Assembly: GCA_949298985.1 (NCBI GenBank)
Contig: CASFYV010000021.1
Location: 453,394 to 517,393 of the forward strand
Length of the DNA: 64,000 nucleotides
From: an uncultured bacterium
Lineage (GTDB): Bacteria; Cyanobacteriota; Vampirovibrionia; Gastranaerophilales; Gastranaerophilaceae
Direction: 5' to 3'
The notes beneath the pieces are model-generated. The model searched no databases. It saw nothing but the letters and a program-made list of their open reading frames with translations, and was not told the DNA's origin. The position numbers were made by a program, and so were the translations under genes. The number at the start of each line of letters is the position of its first letter. Within the stretch, counting starts at the first letter, position 1. Shown here piece after piece: positions 1 through 6,756 of the stretch.

Positions 1-1745
1 AAAGAATATAAAAGACCTTCTAGGCCTATAATATCTTTTTCAGAAGCTTTTTTAGGTCTATGTAAATGTTGTGCATCAGGATTTTCAGGTTTTGGAGGTT
101 TTTTAAGTTTATTTACTATTTTATTAATAGTTGTTTCACCATAACCCAAAGCCGCAAATAAATCATCTGCACTTACATAATTCATTTGTTTTGCAACTTT
201 ATCGAATTCTCCGTTTTTAACAAATTCATCAAAAACAGTTTTTGTAAGTTCTTTTTCTAAGTTAGCTTTACCAATTTCAATATGATCTTCGCGTTTATTT
301 TTCTTATACCATTGACGAATTCTGGATGCTGCTTGTTTAGTTACAACAAAATTAAGCCAATCTAAGCGAGGAGCTGCAACTTTAGAAGTCATAATTTCAA
401 CAATATCACCATTTTTAAGTTTGGTATCCAATTGAGCGATACGACCGTTAATTAAAGCTCCGATAGTTTTATGTCCTACATCGGAGTGAATTCTATATGC
501 AAAATCAATAGGAGTTGCATTTTGTGGTAAATCTATTACATCCCCTCCTGGTGTAAAAGCAAAAACTTGGTCTGAGAATAAATCCAATTTTACTGAATTT
601 ACATAATCTTCTGCATCTTTCGTGTCTTTATTGTATTCAACTAATTTTCTCATCCAAGAAAATTTAATATCACTTGCAGAATCCGCTTTTTTAGAACCTT
701 TTTCTTTATATCTCCAATGTGCTGCGATACCATATTCAGCAATTTCGTGCATTTCCCAAGTTCTAATTTGAACCTCCAAAGGTTTTTGTCTCGGACCAAT
801 TACAGAAGTATGAAGTGATTGATACATATTTCCTTTTGGCATTGCAATATAATCTTTAAATCTTCCGGGAATTGGTTTAAACTGTGAATGAATTAGGCCT
901 AAAACTTCATAACATTCTTTTTCTGTGTCAACAATTACACGTACTGCAGTTATATCGTACAAATCGTGAAATGCGACATTTAAGCGTTGCATTTTATTAT
1001 AAATACTATAATAATGTTTTGCTCTTCCTGTAATTTGAGCATTTATACCGCTAGCTTTAACATCTTTTGAAATTTTGTCTATCAAAAGTTTAACAGTCAT
1101 TTCTCGCTCTGCTTTTTTTTGAGAAACTAATTGAGCAATTTCATAATATTTATCAGGATGTAAATATTTTAATGATAAATCTTCTAACTCAGCCTTAATT
1201 TTACCAACCCCTAATCTATTTGCAAGTGGTGCAAAAATATCTAATGTTTCTTGAGCTATTTTATGCTGTTTAGCCGGAGTCATATAATTAAGGGTTCGCA
1301 TATTATGAAGTCTATCTGCAAGTTTTAAAAGAATAATTCTTACATCACTTGCCATTGCAATAAACATTCTGCGAAAATTCTCTGCTTGACGTTCTTCTGT
1401 CGATTTAAATTGAAGCTTTCCTAACTTTGTTACTCCTTGTACCAAATTAAGAACATCTTCTCCAAATAATTCTTTTATTTCTTCTGGCTTTGTTTCAGTA
1501 TCTTCTAAGATATCATGTAAAAAACCTGCCATTAAAGTATGCTTATCAGCTCTTAAGCCAATCAAAATCTTTACAACTTCCATTGGATGAATTATATATG
1601 GTTCTTCTGATACCCTATACTGCCCACTATGAAGTTTTTTAGCAAATTCAAAAGCTTTTTCCAGTTCTTCTATATCTTCAGCTGTATATTGTTTTTCTTC
1701 TAATAATGCTTTTATTTCATCAAAATTTATCACAAATTGTTCCAT
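1..1745 (-). CDS. rel: bifunctional (p)ppGpp synthetase/hydrolase (RelA/SpoT), 3' end outside the window
   Basis: Makes and degrades the stringent-response alarmone (p)ppGpp in the cytoplasm. Read by hand on the minus strand, the frame is open for 581 residues from ATG 1745 to the window edge. The N-terminal HD hydrolase domain has H53 and H77-D78 (FLHDILEDT). The synthetase domain follows with a K..YSIY.KM block (AKHYYSIYNKM) and the substrate-loop stretch GRFKDYIAMPKGN. A TGS domain is visible (VFAFTPGGDVIDLP). The family is usually about 740 residues, so the C-terminal helical and ACT regions should lie left of base 1. A clean promoter sits directly upstream (TTGAAA-17-TATGAT), only 9 nt from the ATG, which implies almost no leader. 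Both hydrolase and synthetase motifs look intact, so I call it bifunctional. Which paralogue name applies cannot be decided here. Confidence 0.93.
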   Translation of the reverse strand, partial: MEQFVINFDEIKALLEEKQYTAEDIEELEKAFEFAKKLHSGQYRVSEEPYIIHPMEVVKILIGLRADKHTLMAGFLHDILEDTETKPEEIKELFGEDVLNLVQGVTKLGKLQFKSTEERQAENFRRMFIAMASDVRIILLKLADRLHNMRTLNYMTPAKQHKIAQETLDIFAPLANRLGVGKIKAELEDLSLKYLHPDKYYEIAQLVSQKKAEREMTVKLLIDKISKDVKASGINAQITGRAKHYYSIYNKMQRLNVAFHDLYDITAVRVIVDTEKECYEVLGLIHSQFKPIPGRFKDYIAMPKGNMYQSLHTSVIGPRQKPLEVQIRTWEMHEIAEYGIAAHWRYKEKGSKKADSASDIKFSWMRKLVEYNKDTKDAEDYVNSVKLDLFSDQVFAFTPGGDVIDLPQNATPIDFAYRIHSDVGHKTIGALINGRIAQLDTKLKNGDIVEIMTSKVAAPRLDWLNFVVTKQAASRIRQWYKKNKREDHIEIGKANLEKELTKTVFDEFVKNGEFDKVAKQMNYVSADDLFAALGYGETTINKIVNKLKKPPKPENPDAQHLHRPKKASEKDIIGLEGLLYS

Positions 1746-1754
1746 AATATTGCT

Positions 1755-1783
1755 ATCATAGTGGTTTTTTACTAAATTTTCAA
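1755..1783 (-). promoter_or_regulatory. promoter of the rel gene
   Basis: On the minus strand, TTGAAA (1783-1778), a 17-nt spacer and TATGAT (1760-1755) form a near-consensus sigma-70 promoter. Only 9 nt separate the -10 from the ATG, so the transcript should begin within about 3 nt of the start codon. Confidence 0.7.
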
Positions 1784-1838
1784 GTATTTTAGTCGTTTTT
1801 TTGATGAAAATACTTCAGAAGAGGGAGTTTTAAAAATT

Positions 1839-1866
1839 AAAGCACAAGATAAAAATCCTGTGCTTT
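1839..1866 (-). terminator. terminator after the tolC-like gene
   Basis: An inverted repeat AAAGCACA...TGTGCTTT with extra inner pairing is followed, on the minus strand, by an AT-rich tract with a run of five T. It lies about 15 nt past the stop of the TolC-like gene. Confidence 0.65.
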
Positions 1867-1880
1867 TGGTTTTACTCTAA

Positions 1881-3290
1881 TTAAACTTTTTGAGCGGCAA
1901 TTGCTTTATAAAAACTTATGTAATCTATCATGCAATCAAATTCACTTGAATATACCATCTTATTTACACTAAGTAAATTTTCTTCCATTTGATTTAAATC
2001 TAATTTTGCAATTACACCTTCATTATATTTATGTTGTGAAAGCTCAAAATCTTTCTTTTCTAATTCTTGAATTTTCTTTTGTTTTGCTAATTTTTCTTTA
2101 TCCATATTTATTGAAACTAAAGAATCATTAACTTCTTGCATTGATGTTAAATTAGTTTTTTCATAATTTTTTAAACTTTTTTCATATGCAATTTTTTTAG
2201 CTTTTAAATTCGCTTTAATTTTTCCACCCATAAATAAAGGCTGCATAATTGATCCACCAAATCCCCATATCATATTTGATGTGGTAAATAAACTTTCTAA
2301 ATGTTTTGTATTAAATAAAACTCCGCCTCCTAAACTCAATGTCGGCAACATTTCTTTTCTTGCAACTTTAACATCAATTCCAGCTTTTTCTAGCATTTTT
2401 TCTGCTTTCATATAATCAGGACGTTTCATAATAATATCAGAATTTATAGTTTCAGGAATCACTCCTGAAAAAGCAAGTTTTGTATAATCACATCTTTTAT
2501 ATTCTTCGATATTATTAGGACTATCTCCTGTTAATACTGCAAGCTGATGTAATAATTTTGTTCTTTCTTTTTTTAAATCTGTTAAATCTGCTACTCCTGA
2601 AATATAAGCCTTATTTGCTTTAACTAAGTCAGAAGTTGATACTACACCTTCTGCGTTGCTTACTGACATTATTTCAAAGATTTCTTTTCTTAATTTTACG
2701 ATATCTTCTTGAATATCAATCATTGCATCAAGTTTTACGATATTTACATAAACACTTCCTACTGCAGAAGCTATTGAAATATAAGCCGCTTGTTCGTCTA
2801 AAATTGACGCTTCATATAATTTTCTAACTGCTGTAGTTTTATTGTGATTTTTACCAAATAAATCAAGTTCATAATTAGCTATAATAGGTAAACCAAAACC
2901 TCCTGAAGATGGTCCGATAAACTTACCATACCCTGGAAAAAATCCTGCTTGTAATGTTGGTAATTCATTGGCTCTTTGCATTACTACATTTTGATAATAT
3001 TCATCAATTGTCAATGTAGCCATTTTTAAATCTTTATTATTTTCAATCGCTTTAATAATATAATTATTTAAATATTCATCATTAAATTGTCCCCACCATG
3101 CTAAATTTATATATTCATATTTATTCTTTTGAGGTTGAATTTTATTTGATTTTTCTTTATTCTTTTTACTATTTTTATCTACATTTTGTTCTGCACCTGC
3201 ACTTAAAACAGTTTTTTCTGCACTAAATGCAATACCTGTATTACTTGTTATAAATGATAGCATTAATGTAATTATTAAAAGCTTTTTCAT
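1881..3290 (-). CDS. TolC-like outer membrane efflux protein (marR-regulated locus)
   Basis: Outer membrane factor of a tripartite efflux system, expected to form a trimeric beta-barrel with a periplasmic alpha-helical tunnel. The 469-residue protein begins MKKLLIITLMLSF, a signal peptide. A Lys/Asn-rich linker follows, then two long alpha-helical repeats with the family's RPDY motif near the middle. I chose ATG 3290 over an upstream in-frame ATG at 3359 because GGAGA lies just before it and because 3359 falls inside the palindromic operator. It diverges from marR-emrA, the natural partners for an adaptor plus outer membrane channel. It is a paralogue, not a copy, of the TolC-like protein at 23473-25065. 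Confidence 0.88.
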   Translation of the reverse strand: MKKLLIITLMLSFITSNTGIAFSAEKTVLSAGAEQNVDKNSKKNKEKSNKIQPQKNKYEYINLAWWGQFNDEYLNNYIIKAIENNKDLKMATLTIDEYYQNVVMQRANELPTLQAGFFPGYGKFIGPSSGGFGLPIIANYELDLFGKNHNKTTAVRKLYEASILDEQAAYISIASAVGSVYVNIVKLDAMIDIQEDIVKLRKEIFEIMSVSNAEGVVSTSDLVKANKAYISGVADLTDLKKERTKLLHQLAVLTGDSPNNIEEYKRCDYTKLAFSGVIPETINSDIIMKRPDYMKAEKMLEKAGIDVKVARKEMLPTLSLGGGVLFNTKHLESLFTTSNMIWGFGGSIMQPLFMGGKIKANLKAKKIAYEKSLKNYEKTNLTSMQEVNDSLVSINMDKEKLAKQKKIQELEKKDFELSQHKYNEGVIAKLDLNQMEENLLSVNKMVYSSEFDCMIDYISFYKAIAAQKV

Positions 3291-3332
3291 AATTTTTTCT
3301 CCGAGTACTTGATTTTTTCTGAGAGTAATGAT

Positions 3333-3359
3333 AACATAAGTATGTTGCATTTGCAACAT
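3333..3359. promoter_or_regulatory. palindromic MarR-type operator between tolC-like and marR
   Basis: Two overlapping inverted repeats lie in the divergent intergenic region: AACATA-AG-TATGTT (3333-3346) and ATGTTGCA-TT-TGCAACAT (3342-3359). A further AACATA half-site is at 3370-3375. The size and symmetry fit a MarR dimer. Control of both divergent genes, with autoregulation, is an inference. Confidence 0.65.
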
Positions 3360-3399
3360 GTAGTAATTACAACATACTTTAAATAAAGGATTTTATCAA

Positions 3400-3855
3400 G
3401 TGAAAAAGCATTTTACGGATACTATTTTCTATCAAATAGAACTTACCGCAAAATATTGTAAATTAATGGGACAACAAGTTTTTGAAAAATATAATGTAGG
3501 TTTAACAGTAGAAGAATATTCTGTTCTTGATACATTAATTTGCAGACCTGAAATTTGTCAAAGAGATTTAGCAAAATTAATTTTAAAAGATAGAGCAAAT
3601 ACGGGCAAAATTCTTGACAGCTTAGAAAAACGCGGTTATATAAAAAGAAAATTAGCTATAAAAAATAATCGTCCTGTAAAAATAGCAGAAATAACAGATT
3701 TAGGAAAAGATAGAGTTGAGGAAGTATCTGAAAAATTAAGACCACACATGCAAGTTGTTATGGATAAGATTAATAATAGTGACCTTGCAAGAGTAAGTGA
3801 TTTATTAAGAGAATTAAGAGATTTTTTAAATGATACGTTAGAAATACAGATATAG
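3400..3855 (+). CDS. MarR-family transcriptional regulator
   Basis: A 151-residue winged-helix regulator of the MarR family, which usually represses an adjacent efflux locus and is released by small aromatic or toxic ligands. The central region shows the typical order: recognition helix around QRDLAKLILKDRANTGKILDSLEKRGYI, split here by position as residues 45-72, then the wing (KRKLAIKNNRPVK), then C-terminal dimerisation helices. Translation starts at GTG 3400 with AAAGGA 9 nt upstream. The stop nearly touches the HlyD-type gene, so the two are co-transcribed. Palindromes at 3333-3359 are the likely operator. Confidence 0.9.
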   Translation: MKKHFTDTIFYQIELTAKYCKLMGQQVFEKYNVGLTVEEYSVLDTLICRPEICQRDLAKLILKDRANTGKILDSLEKRGYIKRKLAIKNNRPVKIAEITDLGKDRVEEVSEKLRPHMQVVMDKINNSDLARVSDLLRELRDFLNDTLEIQI

Positions 3856-3864
3856 GTGAAAAAA

Positions 3865-4893
3865 ATGAGTGAAGAGAATAAAATAGAGGAAGAAGAATTA
3901 CATACAAAAAAATTACCTGTAAAAAAAAGATACATTTTTAGTTTTTTAGCAATAATAGGTGCAATAATAGGCGGATATTTTATATATGATACTTTAGGTT
4001 ATCAATCTACTGATGATGCTTACGTAGAAACCACTACAGTTTCAGTATCACCAAAAGTATCCGGACAAATCGTAAAAGTTTTAGTGGAAGATAACCAACC
4101 TGTTAAAGCCGGTCAAGTTGTTGCTGTTATTGATAAAATTGATTATGAAGTAAAGTTAGATCAAGCAAAAGCTGCTTATGAAAAAGCATTATTAAATCAA
4201 GAAAATGCTCATGCCAATTTAAATGCTGCTAATTCAGAAATTGAACTAGCAAAAAAAGATGTTGAAAGATACGAAAATCTTTATGCTGCAGGAGCAGTTT
4301 CTAAACAGACTCTTGATAGAGCTAGAACTAATTTAGAAAGTATTCAAGCAAAACAAACTACTGCAGAACAGTCAATTTTTTCAAAAAATCCTGAAAAAAG
4401 TGCAAAAGTTGCCGATGCAGATTTAAATGTTTTAAAAGCTCAAAAAAGAGCTGCTGAATTAGCTTTAGAATACACTGATATAAAAGCTCCAATTGATGGT
4501 ACTGTTTCTAACAAAAAAGTAGAAGTTGGTATGATGGTTCAGCCTGGCTCTCCTTTATTTGTTATAGTACCTCACGATGTTTGGGTAGTTGCTAATTATA
4601 AAGAAACACAACTTACTAAAATGAAAAAAGGTATGAATGTTGATATTAAAATTGATACTTATCCTGATAAAGTTTTTAAAGGAAAAATCGATAGTATACA
4701 AAGAAGTTCCGGGGCTAAGGCAAGCTTATTTCCACCGGAAAACGCTGTTGGATCTTTTGTAAAAATTGTTCAAAGAATTCCTGTAAAAATTGTGTTTACA
4801 GAAAAAATTGATCCTAGCGAATATTCAATAATTCCAGGAATGTCTGTTGTTCCTAAAGTTAGAATTAGAGAATATTACAAAAACAACAAGTAA
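3865..4893 (+). CDS. HlyD/EmrA-type membrane-fusion adaptor
   Basis: Periplasmic adaptor linking an inner-membrane exporter to an outer membrane channel. The 342-residue protein has a charged cytoplasmic N-terminus, one membrane segment (FSFLAIIGAIIGGYFIYDTL), the DDAYV block typical of EmrA, a lipoyl half-motif, an alpha-hairpin rich in Ala/Glu/Lys, the second lipoyl half (DIKAPIDGTVSNKKVEVG) and a beta-barrel domain. I place the start at ATG 3865 because AGGTGA (3854-3859) is 5 nt upstream. A GTG at 3856 in the same frame is the alternative. EmrA normally has an MFS partner (EmrB) next door; here a terminator follows at once and no transporter is encoded nearby. Confidence 0.88.
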   Translation: MSEENKIEEEELHTKKLPVKKRYIFSFLAIIGAIIGGYFIYDTLGYQSTDDAYVETTTVSVSPKVSGQIVKVLVEDNQPVKAGQVVAVIDKIDYEVKLDQAKAAYEKALLNQENAHANLNAANSEIELAKKDVERYENLYAAGAVSKQTLDRARTNLESIQAKQTTAEQSIFSKNPEKSAKVADADLNVLKAQKRAAELALEYTDIKAPIDGTVSNKKVEVGMMVQPGSPLFVIVPHDVWVVANYKETQLTKMKKGMNVDIKIDTYPDKVFKGKIDSIQRSSGAKASLFPPENAVGSFVKIVQRIPVKIVFTEKIDPSEYSIIPGMSVVPKVRIREYYKNNK

Positions 4894-4921
4894 CTATATT
4901 TTTTCAGTATTACGACTCTGT

Positions 4922-4957
4922 GGTTCGGGGATGCTCTCGCCGAACCTTTATTTTTTT
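4922..4957 (+). terminator. terminator after the emrA-like gene
   Basis: Stem GGTTCGG (4922-4928) with CCGAACC (4940-4946), then a T-rich tract. It ends the marR-emrA unit. Confidence 0.85.
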
Positions 4958-4960
4958 ATT

Positions 4961-4990
4961 AGTGAGTAGTGAATAGTGATTAGTGAATAG
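4961..4990 (+). repeat. TAGTGAATAG-type 3' repeat array
   Basis: An array of AGTGAGTAG / AGTGAATAG / AGTGATTAG units, oriented like the upstream emrA-like gene and directly after its terminator. It belongs to the family listed at 6306, 9390, 13102, 13291, 35496 and 57721. Confidence 0.8.
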
Positions 4991-5006
4991 AAGTTTAAAC
5001 TAAATA

Positions 5007-5219
5007 TCATAACTTAAACAACATGTAAACTTCTGTTTCAAAATAATTTGCTAATGCTTCTATTTTATCTAATGTAATATTTATTTTACCTTTTTCTAGC
5101 TTTGAAATATTTGAATTATCTACTCCCAAGACTAATGATAATTCTTCTCTACTTAAATTTTTCTTGGTTCTTAATTTTTCGATATTTTTCGCTAAAATTT
5201 GTCTAATTTCTTGACTCAT
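5007..5219 (-). CDS. small XRE (Cro/CI) helix-turn-helix regulator A
   Basis: A 70-residue protein that is essentially one HTH_3 domain: LREELSLVLGVDNSNISKLEKG-type helix-turn-helix in the middle (residues 20-44) and a short C-terminal helix pair ending in YMLFKL. It is one of three similar mini-regulators within 900 bp (also 5259-5471 and 5676-5891). Just upstream (5226-5250) is a stretch that could encode MNKPFLEN, nearly the first residues of regulator C, but out of frame with this gene. That suggests the region was assembled by recombination between paralogues. Target unknown. Confidence 0.8.
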   Translation of the reverse strand: MSQEIRQILAKNIEKLRTKKNLSREELSLVLGVDNSNISKLEKGKINITLDKIEALANYFETEVYMLFKL

Positions 5220-5225
5220 ATTCCA

Positions 5226-5250
5226 TATTTTCTAAAAAAGGTTTGTTCAT
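5226..5250 (-). other. remnant of a regulator-C-like 5' end
   Basis: Read on the minus strand, ATG 5250 would give MNKPFLEN. This matches the first seven residues (MNKPFLE) of the intact regulator at 5676-5891 before running out of frame by one base relative to regulator A. No RBS is visible. I read it as a recombination scar and not as a gene. Confidence 0.55.
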
Positions 5251-5258
5251 AATGAAAT

Positions 5259-5471
5259 TTAAAAATTAAAAAAATCAGATAAAGTTAAATTAAAAGCTTT
5301 TGCAATTCTATTCAATTTCGAAAAAGTAATATCATTTTGAGCAGTTTCAATATTTCCTAATGTAGAACGAGCAATCTGGGCTAAATCAGCCAAATCATCT
5401 TGAGTATAATTATTTAATTTTCTCAATTCCTTGATTCGATTTGCTAATTTTTGTAACAACACCTTGTCCAT
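5259..5471 (-). CDS. small XRE (Cro/CI) helix-turn-helix regulator B
   Basis: A 70-residue HTH_3 protein. The core QDDLADLAQIARSTLGNIE is a canonical Cro/CI helix-turn-helix, and the C-terminus ends LSDFFNF. I start it at ATG 5471, where it aligns with regulators A and C; a longer frame from 5522 would run through the operator. It is divergent from a truncated mini-HAD gene at 5527, the same arrangement as regulator C with the intact HAD gene. An inverted repeat TTGTCCG...CGGACAA lies between the two start codons and is a plausible binding site. Confidence 0.82.
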   Translation of the reverse strand: MDKVLLQKLANRIKELRKLNNYTQDDLADLAQIARSTLGNIETAQNDITFSKLNRIAKAFNLTLSDFFNF

Positions 5472-5478
5472 AATTAAA

Positions 5479-5522
5479 TTGTCCGCTATAATGACATTAT
5501 TAACAAACTGTGTGACGGACAA
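5479..5522. promoter_or_regulatory. divergent promoter/operator of the first XRE-HAD unit
   Basis: Arms TTGTCCG (5479-5485) and CGGACAA (5516-5522) form a perfect 7-bp inverted repeat flanking a TATAAT (5487-5492) that points to the HAD side. The equivalent place in the second unit (5899-5942) carries TTGTTAG...CTAGCAA, so each regulator may have its own half-site. Confidence 0.55.
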
Positions 5523-5526
5523 AAAT

Positions 5527-5661
5527 ATGTTTAAAAAGAAAATTTTAATAGATTTAGACGGGGTTTTAAATGAGTATGGGAAAGAGAAATATGATGAAAA
5601 TTATATTCCTGAAATAAAAACTGGGGCTTTTGAATTTTTAGATAAATTATCTAAAGATACT
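5527..5661 (+). pseudogene. truncated copy of the mini HAD hydrolase
   Basis: From ATG 5527 the first ~45 residues (MFKKKILIDLDGVLNEYGKE and on to KLSKDTK) nearly duplicate the start of the intact gene at 5961-6296, at DNA level too. The homology stops around 5661. The frame then runs antisense through regulator C to a stop at 5823, giving nonsense. The fragment keeps the DLDGV nucleophile motif but lacks motifs II to IV, so it cannot be a working enzyme. Unlike the intact copy it has no clear RBS. It is the left half of a duplicated regulator-HAD unit. Confidence 0.8.
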
Positions 5662-5675
5662 AAATTAATTACTAA

Positions 5676-5891
5676 TTATTCTTTAAAATCAAATAAATCT
5701 TTAACTTCAATTCCCAAATTATCTGCAATAATTTTTAATTTTGTTACTGTAACATCAGTTTTTGCAAGTTCTATTAAACTAATCATAGCTCTTGAAACTC
5801 CATTAACTCCAATATCATCTTGAGTTAATTTTCGTTCTTTTCTTAATCTTTTTAAATTTTTAGCTAATTTTTCTAAAAAAGGCTTGTTCAT
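5676..5891 (-). CDS. small XRE (Cro/CI) helix-turn-helix regulator C
   Basis: A 71-residue HTH_3 protein (MNKPFLEKLAKNLKRLRKER start). The helix-turn-helix spans about residues 23-44 (LTQDDIGVNGVSRAMISLIE) and the C-terminus is DLFDFKE. It is divergent from the intact mini-HAD gene at 5961. Its 3' end abuts the broken end of the first HAD copy, marking the recombination joint near 5661-5676. No strong RBS is visible. It probably represses itself and the HAD gene through the inverted repeat at 5899-5942; that is inference. Confidence 0.82.
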   Translation of the reverse strand: MNKPFLEKLAKNLKRLRKERKLTQDDIGVNGVSRAMISLIELAKTDVTVTKLKIIADNLGIEVKDLFDFKE

Positions 5892-5898
5892 TTTTAAA

Positions 5899-5942
5899 TT
5901 GTTAGCTATACTAGCAATATATACAACTAGTCACACTAGCAA
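5899..5942. promoter_or_regulatory. divergent promoter/operator of the second XRE-HAD unit
   Basis: TTGTTAG (5899-5905) and CTAGCAA (5936-5942) form an inverted repeat with one mismatch, placed like the 5479-5522 repeat of the first unit. Another CTAGCAA is at 5911-5917. TATACT follows the first arm and can serve the HAD gene. Confidence 0.5.
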
Positions 5943-5960
5943 AAAGAAGGAGGATAAAAT

Positions 5961-6296
5961 ATGTTTAAAAAGAAAATTTTAATAGATTTAGATGGTGTTC
6001 TAAATGAGTATGGGAAAGAAAAATTCGATGAGAATTTTATCCCTGAAATTAAAACTGGTGCTTTTGATTTTTTAGATAAATTATCTAAAGATGCTGAATT
6101 ATATTTATTTACTTCAAGGAATTTATTATTAGCTTCTAAATGGTTAATCAAGAATAAATTAGATAACTTTTTTAAGGATGTAACAAATATAAAACTCCCT
6201 TCTTTTCTTTATATTGATGATAGGACTATTTGCTTTAAAGGCGATTATAATAAGACTTTAGAAGAAATCAGAGATTTTAAAGTTTATTGGAAATAA
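5961..6296 (+). CDS. mini HAD-superfamily hydrolase
   Basis: A 111-residue, capless HAD-fold protein. Motif I is ILIDLDGVL (nucleophile D9, acid/base D11), motif II is LYLFTSRN, and the late acidic motif is FLYIDDR. A candidate motif III lysine lies in the SKWLIKNK helix. These fit a small phosphatase or nucleotidase; the substrate cannot be read. It has a strong AAGGAGG ribosome site. It is divergent from regulator C, and a broken copy lies 430 bp upstream in the same setting, so regulator plus HAD behaves as a duplicating cassette. A defence, toxin-antitoxin or phage-derived role is possible but unproven. Confidence 0.75.
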   Translation: MFKKKILIDLDGVLNEYGKEKFDENFIPEIKTGAFDFLDKLSKDAELYLFTSRNLLLASKWLIKNKLDNFFKDVTNIKLPSFLYIDDRTICFKGDYNKTLEEIRDFKVYWK

Positions 6297-6305
6297 ATTT
6301 TAAAC

Positions 6306-6330
6306 TAGTGAATAGTGAGTAGTGAATAGA
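6306..6330 (+). repeat. TAGTGAATAG-type 3' repeat array
   Basis: Starts 10 nt after the stop of the HAD gene and in its orientation: TAGTGAATAG then AGTGAGTAG and AGTGAATAG, followed by AAATTTATTATTAAC. Same family as 4961-4990. Confidence 0.8.
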
Positions 6331-6372
6331 AATTTATTATTAACTTCTTATACACTCTTAAACTTATAAATA

Positions 6373-6457
6373 CGTCACCCTGAATTCATTTCAGGGTCTT
6401 ATAAATTAGAAAATAAAACTACAAGTGTGTAAGATTCCGAAATAAATTCGGAATGAC
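6373..6457. repeat. double-hairpin intergenic repeat (CGTCACCCTGAA type)
   Basis: Two hairpins, CCCTGAA/TTCAGGG and ATTCCGAA/TTCGGAAT, are enclosed by terminal GTCA...TGAC. It resembles small palindromic repeats I recall from several unrelated AT-rich bacteria. There is no ORF in it. It seems to interrupt the TAGTGAATAG-module repeat. Confidence 0.6.
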
Positions 6458-6509
6458 AAATATTATTAACTCCTTCTCAACTTATAAACTTATTCCTACT
6501 TATCTTCTC

Positions 6510-6595
6510 CCATCCCCTCCCCTTGAGGGCGGGGGTTAGGGGGTGGGGTTAAAGTTTTGTTGGGTTTCACCCAACCTACTCTCTAGTGAATAGAA
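6510..6595 (+). repeat. GC-rich palindrome plus GTTGGG hairpin and short TAGTGAATAG unit
   Basis: A CCCCTCCCC / GGGGG-rich element (6510-6550) is followed by the hairpin GTTGGG-TTTCA-CCCAAC (6559-6575) and one TAGTGAATAG (6584-6593). The same modules recur at 13070-13321 in a different order, so this is a mosaic non-coding repeat. No gene is seen between 6297 and 6756. Confidence 0.7.
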
Positions 6596-6663
6596 GATTA
6601 TTTAACTCCTTCTCAACTTCTAAATTTCAAAATTTATCCGCTTCAAATAATTCCCCATCCCAG

Positions 6664-6683
6664 CCTTCCCCAATTGGGGAAGG
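6664..6683. repeat. perfect 20-bp palindrome
   Basis: CCTTCCCC-AATT-GGGGAAGG, extended by CAG/CTG outside. It lies in the same gene-free stretch as the mosaic repeats and could fold into a stable hairpin in either transcript. Confidence 0.65.
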
Positions 6684-6756
6684 AGCTGACTTGTCTACTT
6701 TTTGGGGGACACTTTACAAAATAGTATCCTACAAATTTCAAACTCGCACTGAACCT

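Noticed and set aside
5431..5823. 130-residue plus-strand ORF spanning the first HAD fragment
   Set aside because: Only residues from 5527 to about 5661 are homologous to a HAD protein. The rest is antisense to regulators B and C and makes no sense as protein.
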